A model generated the notes under the pieces. It had not been told where the DNA came from and did no database searches. It was given only the letters and a program-made list of their open reading frames with translations. Position numbers and translations under genes: made by a program. Below, in pieces: positions 52,329-60,921 of a stretch of 64,000 bases of DNA. The stretch is from Companilactobacillus huachuanensis (GTDB lineage Bacteria > Bacillota > Bacilli > Lactobacillales > Lactobacillaceae), in the NCBI RefSeq assembly GCF_005404815.1, contig NZ_BJDF01000001.1:50528-114527 (forward strand). Reading direction: 5' to 3'. The number at the start of each line of letters is the position of its first letter. Within the stretch, counting starts at the first letter, position 1.

Positions 52329-53229
52329 CGTTAAAGTTACCAGATTCAACGTCTTTGATAAATGTTTCCAAGTGATCAAAGTAAACAGGCGCGTTATCAA
52401 TCATGTGATGATGACCACCATTTGGAGTTGTTACTAGACGTGCATGAGGTATTTCCTTTTGCATGATCTTTGCAGTTGGGATTGGCATCGTTTCATGTTC
52501 ACCAAAGGTCAATAATGTTGGAACGGTGATTTCCTTAAGGTGTTTTCTGAAGTGCCAGTCTTTTAATTTACCTGTGATGACGAATTCATTGTCGCCTTGG
52601 AATGTGTTGTAAACGGCTGTACCAGTTGTATCAACTAGGTGTCTGATAGATTTTGGCTGTTTACGGTCAATATATTCTGCGTTCAAAATATCAACGTAAC
52701 TTTGATATGTAGGGTCTGAAAGATTGTTGTCAGCTTCGATTTTTTCCATGTACTTAACTTTGTCAGGGCCTAATGTGTCCAGACGGCATTTGTTAATATT
52801 TACAACATAGTCATCAATCTCGTCGACCATACTTGAGATGATAGCGCCCTTAAGGTGTTGTCCATATTTAGAGGCGTACATTTGAACCAAAGCGCCACCC
52901 CATGATTGGCCAATGAGGTAGAAGTTTTCTAGTCCAAGTTTTTGTCTAACTTCTTCAACTTCTTCCAAGAAATAGTCATAAGTTAAATATTTTTTAGCGA
53001 TTTCGGGGTCGCTGTAATCAGGTTGATCTGAGTACCATGATCCAAGTTGGTCGTAGAAAGTTACTTGAACGCCGAGGTCGGCTAATTTGTCACCAAAGTT
53101 TTCCCAATATTCATGGTTTCCGCCGGGTCCGCCATGTAAGCAGAGTAATTTGATGTCACCGTGACCTTGAGTGTGTGTCCATAAGTGGTATCCGTTATCT
53201 AAAGTAAGGATTGTTGTTCCTTGTTTCAT
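52324..53229 (-). CDS. pip: Proline iminopeptidase
   Basis: 301 residues, alpha/beta hydrolase family S33. The oxyanion-hole motif HGGPGGNHEYW is near residue 31, the nucleophile Ser in GQSWGGALVQMYA (about 107), and the final His in PNGGHHHMID (about 275). It removes N-terminal proline from peptides and is common in lactobacilli. No signal peptide. AGGAAGGTGAA precedes the ATG. The gap 53230-53465 upstream contains AT-rich sequence only. Confidence 0.92.
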   Translation of the reverse strand: MKQGTTILTLDNGYHLWTHTQGHGDIKLLCLHGGPGGNHEYWENFGDKLADLGVQVTFYDQLGSWYSDQPDYSDPEIAKKYLTYDYFLEEVEEVRQKLGLENFYLIGQSWGGALVQMYASKYGQHLKGAIISSMVDEIDDYVVNINKCRLDTLGPDKVKYMEKIEADNNLSDPTYQSYVDILNAEYIDRKQPKSIRHLVDTTGTAVYNTFQGDNEFVITGKLKDWHFRKHLKEITVPTLLTFGEHETMPIPTAKIMQKEIPHARLVTTPNGGHHHMIDNAPVYFDHLETFIKDVESGNFND

Positions 53230-53465
53230 AAAAATTCACCTTCCTGCAAATGATAATTATAAGTATATATCTATCTCTTAGTTTATTTCAAATAATCCAT
53301 AATATTATTTTAATAATTCTAATTTAAAAATCATTTTATGACGTTAAATGATACCGCTATCAGTTCTCGCACTTGAAGACAGAAATAATTATACTTATTA
53401 GATTTATTCATGGGAATATTAATAATCGTAATTGATTCATTGAAATGCCCTATATTTTAAAATAC

Positions 53466-53500
53466 GAAAAAAAGAACCGTTCTTTTGAACGATTCTTAAA
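53466..53500 (-). terminator. Terminator of the hicAB operon
   Basis: On the minus strand AAGAATCGTTC pairs with GAACGGTTCTT (one G-U), followed by T7. It now lies beyond the MITE that was inserted at the end of hicB. Confidence 0.65.
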
Positions 53501-53526
53501 TTACTTACTGAACTTTTAGTTTTTGT

Positions 53527-53843
53527 CTAAAGGTTGAAAGTTTAGTTAAGTATGCCGTTTCCAGAGCTGAGAGTATTCATTTGCTGCGCGGAACGGCCCG
53601 AGCCAAAGAGCGGTCTCGGACCTCGGTTGAAGCCTCGCAAAACCCGCGAGTCTTCAACACGCCCGGTGGTGTAATTGCTAAAGCAATAACGCCACTTTCG
53701 CTGCAAATGAATACTCTCAGCTCTTCCAACTAGTTTGTTTTTAATGGGCGGAACAATAAAATGAAGATTTATGAGTATTTAAAAAAATTAGCTCTAGGCT
53801 TGTAATAGTAATCGTTAGATTAATTTTTCACCTTTCAACCTTC
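53527..53843 (+). mobile_element. MITE-like element inserted at the 3' end of hicB
   Basis: Full-length copy, about 317 bp. The termini are CTAAAGGTTGAAAG and CTTTCAACCTTC(AG). AGTTTTTGT occurs on both sides (53518-53526, 53844-53852). The module palindrome is 53564-53723, with inner stems of the CTCGC/GCGAG and ATTGCT-AA-AGCAAT types. The right end encodes the last four codons of hicB. Confidence 0.85.
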
Positions 53844-54238
53844 AGTTTTTGTTTTAATCCTTCTAAAAGTGTTTCAGAAAAATTTATATTTTTTTCCTCA
53901 GCTTCCTTGGCTATATCAGCTGGTAGTGTCGTATTCTTTTTAACATAAGGAATTTTTACTTGAGATTTAATTTTTTCTAAATCAACACTTACAAGGTTTA
54001 CAATCGCTTGGGGATTATCTTTTCTTAACTCGTTTAAATTTGATGAAGTAGGTAATTCGGAGTCTTTTTTTTCATAAAGGGATAATCCCAGCACTTCGGG
54101 AGCCCTATCTAGAGCTTCAGCAAGATTATTACCATATGTTAAGGCATCAGGAACGTCAGGAAAATTAACGCTGTAAACTCCAGGATCATTTTCACTATCG
54201 TCAAAAATCGCGGGGTATACTATTAATCTTTTTTTCAT
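53828..54238 (-). CDS. hicB: HicB antitoxin
   Basis: 136 residues. The N-terminal degenerate RNase-H-like domain (YPAIFDDSENDPGVYSVNFP, then ALTYGNNLAEALDRA) is followed by a C-terminal ribbon-helix-helix-like part (LPADIAKEAEEKNINFSETL) for DNA binding. It neutralises HicA and represses the operon. The last codons (LKVER and stop) lie inside the MITE. Without the insertion the reading frame would have ended LKVQ and stop, so the change is minor. Located 23 bp after hicA. Confidence 0.9.
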   Translation of the reverse strand: MKKRLIVYPAIFDDSENDPGVYSVNFPDVPDALTYGNNLAEALDRAPEVLGLSLYEKKDSELPTSSNLNELRKDNPQAIVNLVSVDLEKIKSQVKIPYVKKNTTLPADIAKEAEEKNINFSETLLEGLKQKLKVER

Positions 54239-54261
54239 TTTATGTCCTCCTAAAATAGAGA

Positions 54262-54453
54262 TTACTTTAATCCAGCTTGTTTCAAAATATAGTTATATGT
54301 TTTTGGTGGGATGTTATCTTTTAACCTTGAGTATGACACGGTTACGAATTTTCCGTGATCATTGGTTAGTCTATGATGATCACCAATGATACGGATTTCG
54401 TAAAATTCGTGTTGGTTTAGTAAATCTAGAACATCTTTTACTTTGTGCTGCAT
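54262..54453 (-). CDS. hicA: HicA mRNA interferase toxin
   Basis: 63 residues with the double-stranded RNA-binding-like fold. The catalytic His is in RIIGDHHRLTND (His26 or His27), followed by the strand GKFVTVSYS and the end helix KTYNYILKQAGLK. It cleaves mRNA when not bound by HicB. It is the upstream gene of the pair, as usual. A TATAAT-like box lies in the reverse orientation near 54474, next to a TACGTA palindrome that may be part of the operator. Confidence 0.88.
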   Translation of the reverse strand: MQHKVKDVLDLLNQHEFYEIRIIGDHHRLTNDHGKFVTVSYSRLKDNIPPKTYNYILKQAGLK

Positions 54454-54704
54454 GGTGATTTCCTCACTATTATAATACGTATTCAGGGCGTACTAATAAA
54501 TCTTTTTGATTGACCGATTATTTGCCACCAAATACAAATTACGATGAGTGAAGATTATTAAAGGACAAACAAAGTGTGATTTTTAAAATATTTATGAAAA
54601 CCTACAATAAACAAATAGATTATTTTATATTTCGAACAACATGTCGTAATATTTAAATGTATGAAATAATTATGATAAAATTGGTATATGTTAAAAGGGG
54701 CGAT

Positions 54705-56015
54705 ATGATGAAGAAATTGCTAATTAGTCTATTGTCTGTGGGGATGCTCTTAGGAATATTTGGTGTAGTAGGAAATAACACGAATGCACCTAATGTAATA
54801 GAAGAAACAGTTCAAGCAGATTCGACCAGCAATAGTAAAACAATTAATTATGAAGTTTATAAAGAAAATTCAAATACACTGTCACCAATGAATACGTTGT
54901 TTACCAAGAGTGCAACGATTACTCCTAATGATGACGGGACGTATAAAGTGACGCTTACTGGCAGAAATTCCAATCTAAGTGATTTTGACGTAACAACGAT
55001 TGATGGTCAAACGCCAAAAGTTATTACCGGTAGCAATAATCACAAGGATATTAGTTTTAATATTGCTAGTTTAGAAGATTTGGATAAAGACATTCCAGCG
55101 ACAGTTCAGACTAAAGTTTTGAATATAAATGTTGATCAACAAAATGTTACTTTTAAATTTGATTCCAGTTCAATGTATACACAAGGAGCCAATAGTTCCT
55201 TTGCGGACAGTTTGAATAAACTTACGCATGCCGAGAATGATATTACTAATGGTGTCAATAATGCTAAAAGTATTGTCAGCGGGTTACAAGCTAACGATGC
55301 CAACGATAATATTATTTCCACACCTAGTAATGATTCATCAACTAGTTCAACTACAGACAGTAAAACTACTGCTACAAAAGTTGATCCAAAAACAATTTTG
55401 AAAGAATTAACTTATAGTATTGCTAAAAATAATGGTGATGGTTCTCTGATTTCACCTTACTTCACTAATACAGCCAAATTGATGCAAAATCCTGATGGCA
55501 GTTATTACGTTGAAGCAACTATTAAGTATCCGAAGAAATTTGGAACGAATGCCTTTGAAATTAATTCAATCAATAATCAAAAGCCATTCAATATTAGTTT
55601 CCGTAGTGAAGGTGACAGTAATTATATAACATTCGACTTTCCAATTAAGAAAATAACTGACCTGAGTGATTTGATTCCAGGTAATATTACTATGAATATT
55701 CCTGATTTTGGTTTGAATAAAGATTTAGGATTCAACTTAAACTTTGATAGTTTAAATCCTTCAGATTTATCGAGCTTAATGAGTGGAACCGACACGTCAG
55801 GCATGTCAGATTTGATTTCAAGTTTAGGTAACATTAGTAATTTAGGTGATGTAAAGCCAACAACCGATACAAAATCAAACACTGCAGCTAAACAAAGTAC
55901 CAGCACATTGCCACAGACGGGTAATGAAGCAAACGGTATTGTAGCAGCAATTGGCGTACTGGTTTTGATTTTGACATTGGTTTTATTAAAAGGTACATAT
56001 TTAAAGAAGAGTTAA
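54705..56015 (+). CDS. LPXTG-anchored surface protein with two NEAT-like domains
   Basis: 436 residues from the ATG at 54705 (AAAAGGGG at 54693-54700). A signal peptide ends near VQA-DST (about residue 37). Two repeats of about 120 residues follow (about 45-155 and 225-350). Each has the pattern YxVYK..S.L...FT..A......GTYKVT and ends in VTFKFD or ITFDFP, resembling NEAT haem-binding domains. The key Tyr motif of true haem binders is not clear. A Ser/Thr-rich spacer, LPQTG and a final membrane segment with KKS show sortase anchoring. Confidence 0.75.
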   Translation: MMKKLLISLLSVGMLLGIFGVVGNNTNAPNVIEETVQADSTSNSKTINYEVYKENSNTLSPMNTLFTKSATITPNDDGTYKVTLTGRNSNLSDFDVTTIDGQTPKVITGSNNHKDISFNIASLEDLDKDIPATVQTKVLNINVDQQNVTFKFDSSSMYTQGANSSFADSLNKLTHAENDITNGVNNAKSIVSGLQANDANDNIISTPSNDSSTSSTTDSKTTATKVDPKTILKELTYSIAKNNGDGSLISPYFTNTAKLMQNPDGSYYVEATIKYPKKFGTNAFEINSINNQKPFNISFRSEGDSNYITFDFPIKKITDLSDLIPGNITMNIPDFGLNKDLGFNLNFDSLNPSDLSSLMSGTDTSGMSDLISSLGNISNLGDVKPTTDTKSNTAAKQSTSTLPQTGNEANGIVAAIGVLVLILTLVLLKGTYLKKS

Positions 56016-56053
56016 GTTTATAAAACATGGTCAACTTTTGATTGTTAAAATAA

Positions 56054-56093
56054 ACAGACACTGTAATCCAAAATCGGATTACAGTGTCTGTTT
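56054..56093. terminator. Intrinsic terminator
   Basis: ACAGACACTGTAATCC pairs with GGATTACAGTGTCTGT over 16 bases, right after the surface-protein gene. Confidence 0.75.
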
Positions 56094-56104
56094 GCTTTAA
56101 GCAA

Positions 56105-56380
56105 AATTCAATTTATTTACCAATTTAGTTAAATAGTAAAGGATTACAATTGGACATTCTTATTATTAAAAAGCTAGTTGGAAGAGCTGAGAGTATTTAT
56201 TTGCAGCGAAAGTGGCGTTATTGCTTTAGCAATTACACCACCGGGCGCGTTGAAGACTCGCGGGTTTTGCGAGGCTTCAACCGAGGTGCGAGACCGCTTT
56301 TTGGCTCGGGCCGTTCCGCGCAGCAATTGAATACTCTCAGCTCTGGAAACGGCAGAACCCATCAAAATTTCAACCTTTAG
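56105..56380 (-). mobile_element. MITE-like element, left end truncated
   Basis: The right terminus ATTTCAACCTTTAG ends at 56380; the left begins at AATTCAATTTATTTACC and lacks the CTGAAGGTTG end. The module palindrome is 56184-56344, with inner stems GAAGACTCGC and ATTGCT-TT-AGCAAT. It lies between the surface-protein terminator and the exporter gene. Confidence 0.7.
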
Positions 56381-56495
56381 TCACGCAGTAAATGAAGTCC
56401 CTTAACTCTAGAATCGACAAGTTTTTACTTTCTACTCTATTTGTGTTAATAATATTCTAATAATGAAAATTATCTACCATTTGGAGGGAACCATT

Positions 56496-57260
56496 ATGGG
56501 GGCTATCAGCGAAAGAGATATTGTCACTCTTTGTGGTCAAGTGGGAACGATTCTACTAGAGAATGGTGCCGAAACGGCTCGAGTTGAAAATACAGTTGAA
56601 TACGTAGGAAGAGCTGCTGATTTACCGGTTGTTTGTCATGCGACAATGACTGGTATTTTTGTTAGCTCAGAAAAAAGTGCTACCACTAGAATTTTCAAAG
56701 TCCGTGTTGGTGATTTCAACTTACAAAAAGTAGATGACATCAATACTTTATCAAGAGAATTTACCAGTCATAAGATTACCTACGAGCAGTTACAAAATGA
56801 AGTTGACCGAGTTGAGAATGAAAATCGAGACTTCTCATGGCTAACAAAATGTTTCGGCGCGGGACTGGTATCCATGCCACCAATGTTGTTGTTCAAAGCC
56901 ACTTGGGGAGATTTAGGGATAGCTTTTTTCGTCGGAATTATTGGTTATGTTGCATCACAGTATGTCGGTCATCACACGAAAATCCCTTATATACCAGTAG
57001 CTGTCGGTAGTCTGGCAATCAGTATGTTGGCGCATGTTTTAGGAATTTATGGGATAGCTCACGATGCGAATTACATCATTATAAGTGCCTTGATGCCTTT
57101 AGTACCGGGGGTTCCAATGACCAATTCGTTACGAGAAATCATTGAACGAAACACTATTTCTGGGTTAGTCCGAGCCACTGATGCCATTATGTCGGGAATT
57201 TCCATTGGCAGTGGCGTTATAATCGGACAAATCATTATCAGAACGGTGATGGGAGGCTAA
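56496..57260 (+). CDS. Threonine/serine exporter family protein, N-terminal half (ThrE-1)
   Basis: 254 residues from the ATG at 56496, which has GGAGGG before it (an in-frame ATG at 56463 lacks one). An N-terminal cytoplasmic domain (LLENGAETARVENTVEYVGRA, about 25-45) precedes five hydrophobic segments. This is the ThrE N-terminal domain (DUF1212). The next gene encodes the second half, and together they form a split ThrE-type amino-acid exporter. The two genes are 2 bp apart. Confidence 0.85.
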   Translation: MGAISERDIVTLCGQVGTILLENGAETARVENTVEYVGRAADLPVVCHATMTGIFVSSEKSATTRIFKVRVGDFNLQKVDDINTLSREFTSHKITYEQLQNEVDRVENENRDFSWLTKCFGAGLVSMPPMLLFKATWGDLGIAFFVGIIGYVASQYVGHHTKIPYIPVAVGSLAISMLAHVLGIYGIAHDANYIIISALMPLVPGVPMTNSLREIIERNTISGLVRATDAIMSGISIGSGVIIGQIIIRTVMGG

Positions 57261-57262
57261 TT

Positions 57263-57724
57263 ATGTCAGAAATTATTTATGGATTTATCTTTGGTTTCCT
57301 ATCAAGTGTTGGTTTTGGAATTATCACCAATAATCCCAGAAGAACTTTGATTCCAGCGGGATTAGTCGGTGCCATTGCCTGGATCGTTTATATAGTGGTC
57401 GGCTGGTATAATCATGGTTTGATCATGCCAAATCTCATGGGAGCCGTGGTCATTGGAATATTAGGAAATCTTTTTGCTATTTTAGTAAAAGCACCAGTCA
57501 ATATTTTTTACGTCCCTTGTCTAGTTTCGCTAGTTCCCGGAGCAATTTTGTATGATAGTATGCGTAATTTTACTTTAGGAAATGATAGCCAGGCTGCGTA
57601 TGGGTTTGTTAAAGCTTTGACGGTTGGAATGTCATTAGCAATTGGATTTATAATCGCTGAAGTAATTGCTAATAAATTATATCCGCCCGTTAAACGATAT
57701 TTAGCTAAACGAGAAAAAAGATAG
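57263..57724 (+). CDS. Threonine/serine exporter family protein, C-terminal half (ThrE-2)
   Basis: 153 residues, five hydrophobic segments with GFGIITNNPRRTLIPAGLVGA and the conserved FYVPCLVSLVPGAILYDSMRN. This matches the ThrE-2 (DUF3815) domain. It is translationally coupled to the preceding gene. The pair probably exports threonine, serine or related small molecules. Confidence 0.85.
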   Translation: MSEIIYGFIFGFLSSVGFGIITNNPRRTLIPAGLVGAIAWIVYIVVGWYNHGLIMPNLMGAVVIGILGNLFAILVKAPVNIFYVPCLVSLVPGAILYDSMRNFTLGNDSQAAYGFVKALTVGMSLAIGFIIAEVIANKLYPPVKRYLAKREKR

Positions 57725-57773
57725 TTGTTGTGTGTGGTACTAGTTTTATATCCAGTTTATTTAAAATTTTAAA

Positions 57774-58102
57774 CTAAAGGTTGAAAGTTTAATTATGTAT
57801 GCCGTTTCCAGAGCTGAAAGTATTCATATGCTGCGCGGTACGATTCGAGCCAAAAGGCGGTCTCGAATCTCGGTTGAAGCCTTACCAAGAACCGGTAAGT
57901 CTCCAACACGCCCGGTGGTGTAAGGACTAAAGTCCTAACGCCACTTTCGCGGCAAATGAATACTTTCAGCTCTTCCAACTAGTTTATTTTTTTAATGATG
58001 GGAATAATAAAATGGAGACTTCTGATTATTTAAAATCGGGCTTTAAATAATTTGGCTCTAGGCCTGTAACAATAATGGTTATATTTATTTTTCACCTTTC
58101 AG
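57774..58102 (+). mobile_element. MITE-like element with structured module
   Basis: The left end CTAAAGGTTGAAAG is at 57774; the right end CACCTTTCAG is truncated at 58102. The module palindrome is 57811-57972. Its stems GCCTTACC/GGTAAG and GGACT-AA-AGTCC differ from those of other copies but pair. No clear target duplication. Confidence 0.75.
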
Positions 58103-58120
58103 ATGAAATTTGCTAAAAAT

Positions 58121-58186
58121 AAAATCCCTTCATTCTTAATTAGGAGAATTTTCTGTTTCCTCTAATTAAGAATGAAGGGATTTTTG
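58121..58186. terminator. Long bidirectional terminator
   Basis: AAATCCCTTCATTCTTAATT and its complement form a stem of about 22 bp, flanked by A and T tracts, directly before the stop of the minus-strand surface-protein gene. Confidence 0.8.
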
Positions 58187-58202
58187 CGTCTAATGTAAAG
58201 AT

Positions 58203-60332
58203 CTATAGAGTATCGCTTATAGTCCAGTCTAACGTTGTTGAATATTGACCGGCCGGAATGGACTTATTGCCATCGTTTATGTGAAGTAATAATCCTTTAT
58301 TGTCCGCCCAAGAAATAGATGATAATGTTTCTCCATTTGCAGAAACGTAAATAGGAACAAGATTGCCTGTTAATAGCGAGGTGAATTCACCAGTAGAACT
58401 ATTTGGATTGTAGAATCTTAAATCGCCTGGGAATTCTGTATCACCGTTACTTAGTTGACCTTTTTGTTGAACAGATATTGTTTGACTACTTTTATCAGTA
58501 TCACTTCTGTCATCTTGGATAGACAATATCGGTGAATTATCATTTTTAACTCGATGTTTAAGAGTGTCTTTATTAACAAATGAATTAAGAAAACCAAAAT
58601 CTATATGCGATGGAGATAATGTAACTCCGCCACCGGGTTCAACTGCATTGTCGAAATTGATAAGTTGCTCATTACCAGTTGCGTCAACAAACATCGGCTT
58701 ACTATTATCACCATTTTCATATCCACCAACACCCTTAAAAGTTGGAGTAAAGGTGAAATCATCCTGATGATCATCCGTTATCGTGCCATTAAATACGAGA
58801 TTAAATTGACTATCAGCCATTCCTTCTGGATCTAGGGTTAAATCATTGACAGTTAGAATTTTTTTTGTGTTGTCGTCTGGATCAGTAGTGACGTTAATGC
58901 GGCTTGAATCTACGGTATTAACGACATTACTATTATTTGTGAATTTGAAACTATTAGTATCAACGTCCATTTCCTTGGGAATAGGTACAGTATAGATACC
59001 TTTTGAAATAGTTCCCGTATTTGTTCCAGTGTTGTCATAGGTTGAATTAAGATTGGCAGTATATTGGATTAAATCATCTTTTTTTACATTTTTGACAACT
59101 AAGTTTTTCTCATTTGGATCTTGTGAATCACTTTCATGATTAGTCAAGTTATGAAGTTCGTTGTCTAGTTTAATATCTGGTAAATTATCGGGTATTGTTG
59201 GTGTTACTGCTGGAATCACAGTAAATCCACCAAAATTAGTGATAAGTTGTTCAGATTTTGTCGTAGGGAAAACGAAACCTGATTTATAAGTATAATCCAA
59301 TACTAATTGTGCATAGACACCATTTGTAAATGGATATTCCACAGAATCATTGATTGGATCAACTTGTTTGTAGAATAAATACTCAAACTTCAAATTTGAT
59401 GGATCATAACCGTTCGACATATCTATTACATCATCTGATATGTCAATCGGTTTTTTCTCATTAAAATCCTTTTTACGGTAATCTCTTCTCCAATGAAGGG
59501 TTAAACCAGTAATTTGGAAATTTTTCAATTCTGGACGAGAATAATTTTTCATTGCTGTATACACTTGATCAAAAATATCTTCTCGTATGTTGAAATGCAT
59601 CAAAGTATTAATGTCGATATACATAGCATAATCGCTAGAGTCCATGACGCTACCAAGCCGCAAATCCAAAAGTGCAGGCATATTATTAGTTACTTGGGCG
59701 GTAATCATAATGTAACCATTTGATGGAATATATTTATAAAGATTATTTGTTTGTGTTGAAGATCCTACCAAAGTGGCTGTTTTATCGGAAGTCATAGTTA
59801 TAGTATCTCCATATCCTGAAAGTTTAGCAGTTTTACCAACTTTGGAGGAAGATACTGGTTTGTCCTTATTTCTTTGAATAGACCAAGAACTGGCTATTCC
59901 AAGTGGTTTGGGATTAATACTTTTTAAAGATAAGGTTATAGTATTACCAACATTTATATCGTTTTGAACCGTACTAAACAAAAACCCTATGTCTGCCTGT
60001 AGATAGTATCCATTAACGTTGACTTCTCCAGTTGTGACCCTATTGTAGACAGTCAATGGAGAAATTAATGAATTCAATAGGGTAGTTTTATTAGTACTAG
60101 TTGTGTCCTGCATTGGAGAATCAAATTGAGTAACAACATCAGATGTTACCTGTTTATCAGCAGTCTTGGTTGCAGCCAAAATTTTAAATGAGTCTGAATT
60201 CAGATTTGAAGTTACAGTATCTGCTTTGATTATTTTGGGAGCGATGGAACCAAAGACCATGAGTGTAATCATTAATAATATTCCAATTTTATTCTTCGTC
60301 CTACCAAAGAATAATTTATTAAATTTCATCAT
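58203..60332 (-). CDS. Large secreted surface protein with WxL-like C-terminus
   Basis: 709 residues. A signal peptide (about 10-38, IGILLMITLMVFGSIAP then KADT) leads to a long Thr/Asn/Asp-rich extracellular part with beta-strand patterns, including a region of isopeptide- or collagen-binding-like repeats that I cannot classify. The last 200 residues end GQYSTTLDWTISDTL, as WxL domains that bind peptidoglycan do; the first WxL motif is degenerate (LSIQDDRSDTDKSSQTISVQ). No LPXTG. AAAGGAGGG precedes the ATG. Monocistronic. Confidence 0.7.
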   Translation of the reverse strand: MMKFNKLFFGRTKNKIGILLMITLMVFGSIAPKIIKADTVTSNLNSDSFKILAATKTADKQVTSDVVTQFDSPMQDTTSTNKTTLLNSLISPLTVYNRVTTGEVNVNGYYLQADIGFLFSTVQNDINVGNTITLSLKSINPKPLGIASSWSIQRNKDKPVSSSKVGKTAKLSGYGDTITMTSDKTATLVGSSTQTNNLYKYIPSNGYIMITAQVTNNMPALLDLRLGSVMDSSDYAMYIDINTLMHFNIREDIFDQVYTAMKNYSRPELKNFQITGLTLHWRRDYRKKDFNEKKPIDISDDVIDMSNGYDPSNLKFEYLFYKQVDPINDSVEYPFTNGVYAQLVLDYTYKSGFVFPTTKSEQLITNFGGFTVIPAVTPTIPDNLPDIKLDNELHNLTNHESDSQDPNEKNLVVKNVKKDDLIQYTANLNSTYDNTGTNTGTISKGIYTVPIPKEMDVDTNSFKFTNNSNVVNTVDSSRINVTTDPDDNTKKILTVNDLTLDPEGMADSQFNLVFNGTITDDHQDDFTFTPTFKGVGGYENGDNSKPMFVDATGNEQLINFDNAVEPGGGVTLSPSHIDFGFLNSFVNKDTLKHRVKNDNSPILSIQDDRSDTDKSSQTISVQQKGQLSNGDTEFPGDLRFYNPNSSTGEFTSLLTGNLVPIYVSANGETLSSISWADNKGLLLHINDGNKSIPAGQYSTTLDWTISDTL

Positions 60333-60921
60333 AATTTCCCTCCTTTAATTATTGATTCACAAAGAAAGGAAAGGCATTACAAAATAAGTGATTGGTCGTT
60401 AAGAATATTTTTGGTTCGCATATATAATGCTATATCTGCAATTATTGTTCTAATTTGTAAAAGAATTATTTCGGATTTGGTTCCTTTCATCTAGTTCATA
60501 ATTTATCCCCTAAATATGATATTCTTTTCACAAATTAGTATACATATTGTTATTCAAATTTATGAATCAAATTCTATAATAATATTTCACGATATATGAT
60601 AACAAATATACCGTTATTTTTATATTTAATATTTTTTTTGTTATTGAATAAATCTGAAACTTTTGAACTTATTTGGTAATGCATAGTGTTAGTTAAATAT
60701 GCTGTTTCTAGTACTTATAAATATCCACTGGATTTTTAGTAAACGGATTGTAGAATCCATCCCCAATGGTATTTAATTGTAGATTTTTCTTAATATCTAG
60801 AAATTTATTAAAGGCAAATTTATTAAATGAAAATAATTTTCCAGAAACTTGATTAGCATCAATTTTTTAAATCACCGAACCCTTTAGAATATGTCTTGTA
60901 AGTAAGAGAGAGGTAAGAGAA
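60333..60921. other. AT-rich 589-bp gap
   Basis: I see no ORF with a ribosome binding site. At 60688-60714 (GTTAGTTAAATATGCTGTTT) a decayed end of the MITE-like family is recognisable. The stretch 60560-60670 is very AT-rich. No promoter for the P-type ATPase is convincing. Confidence 0.5.
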
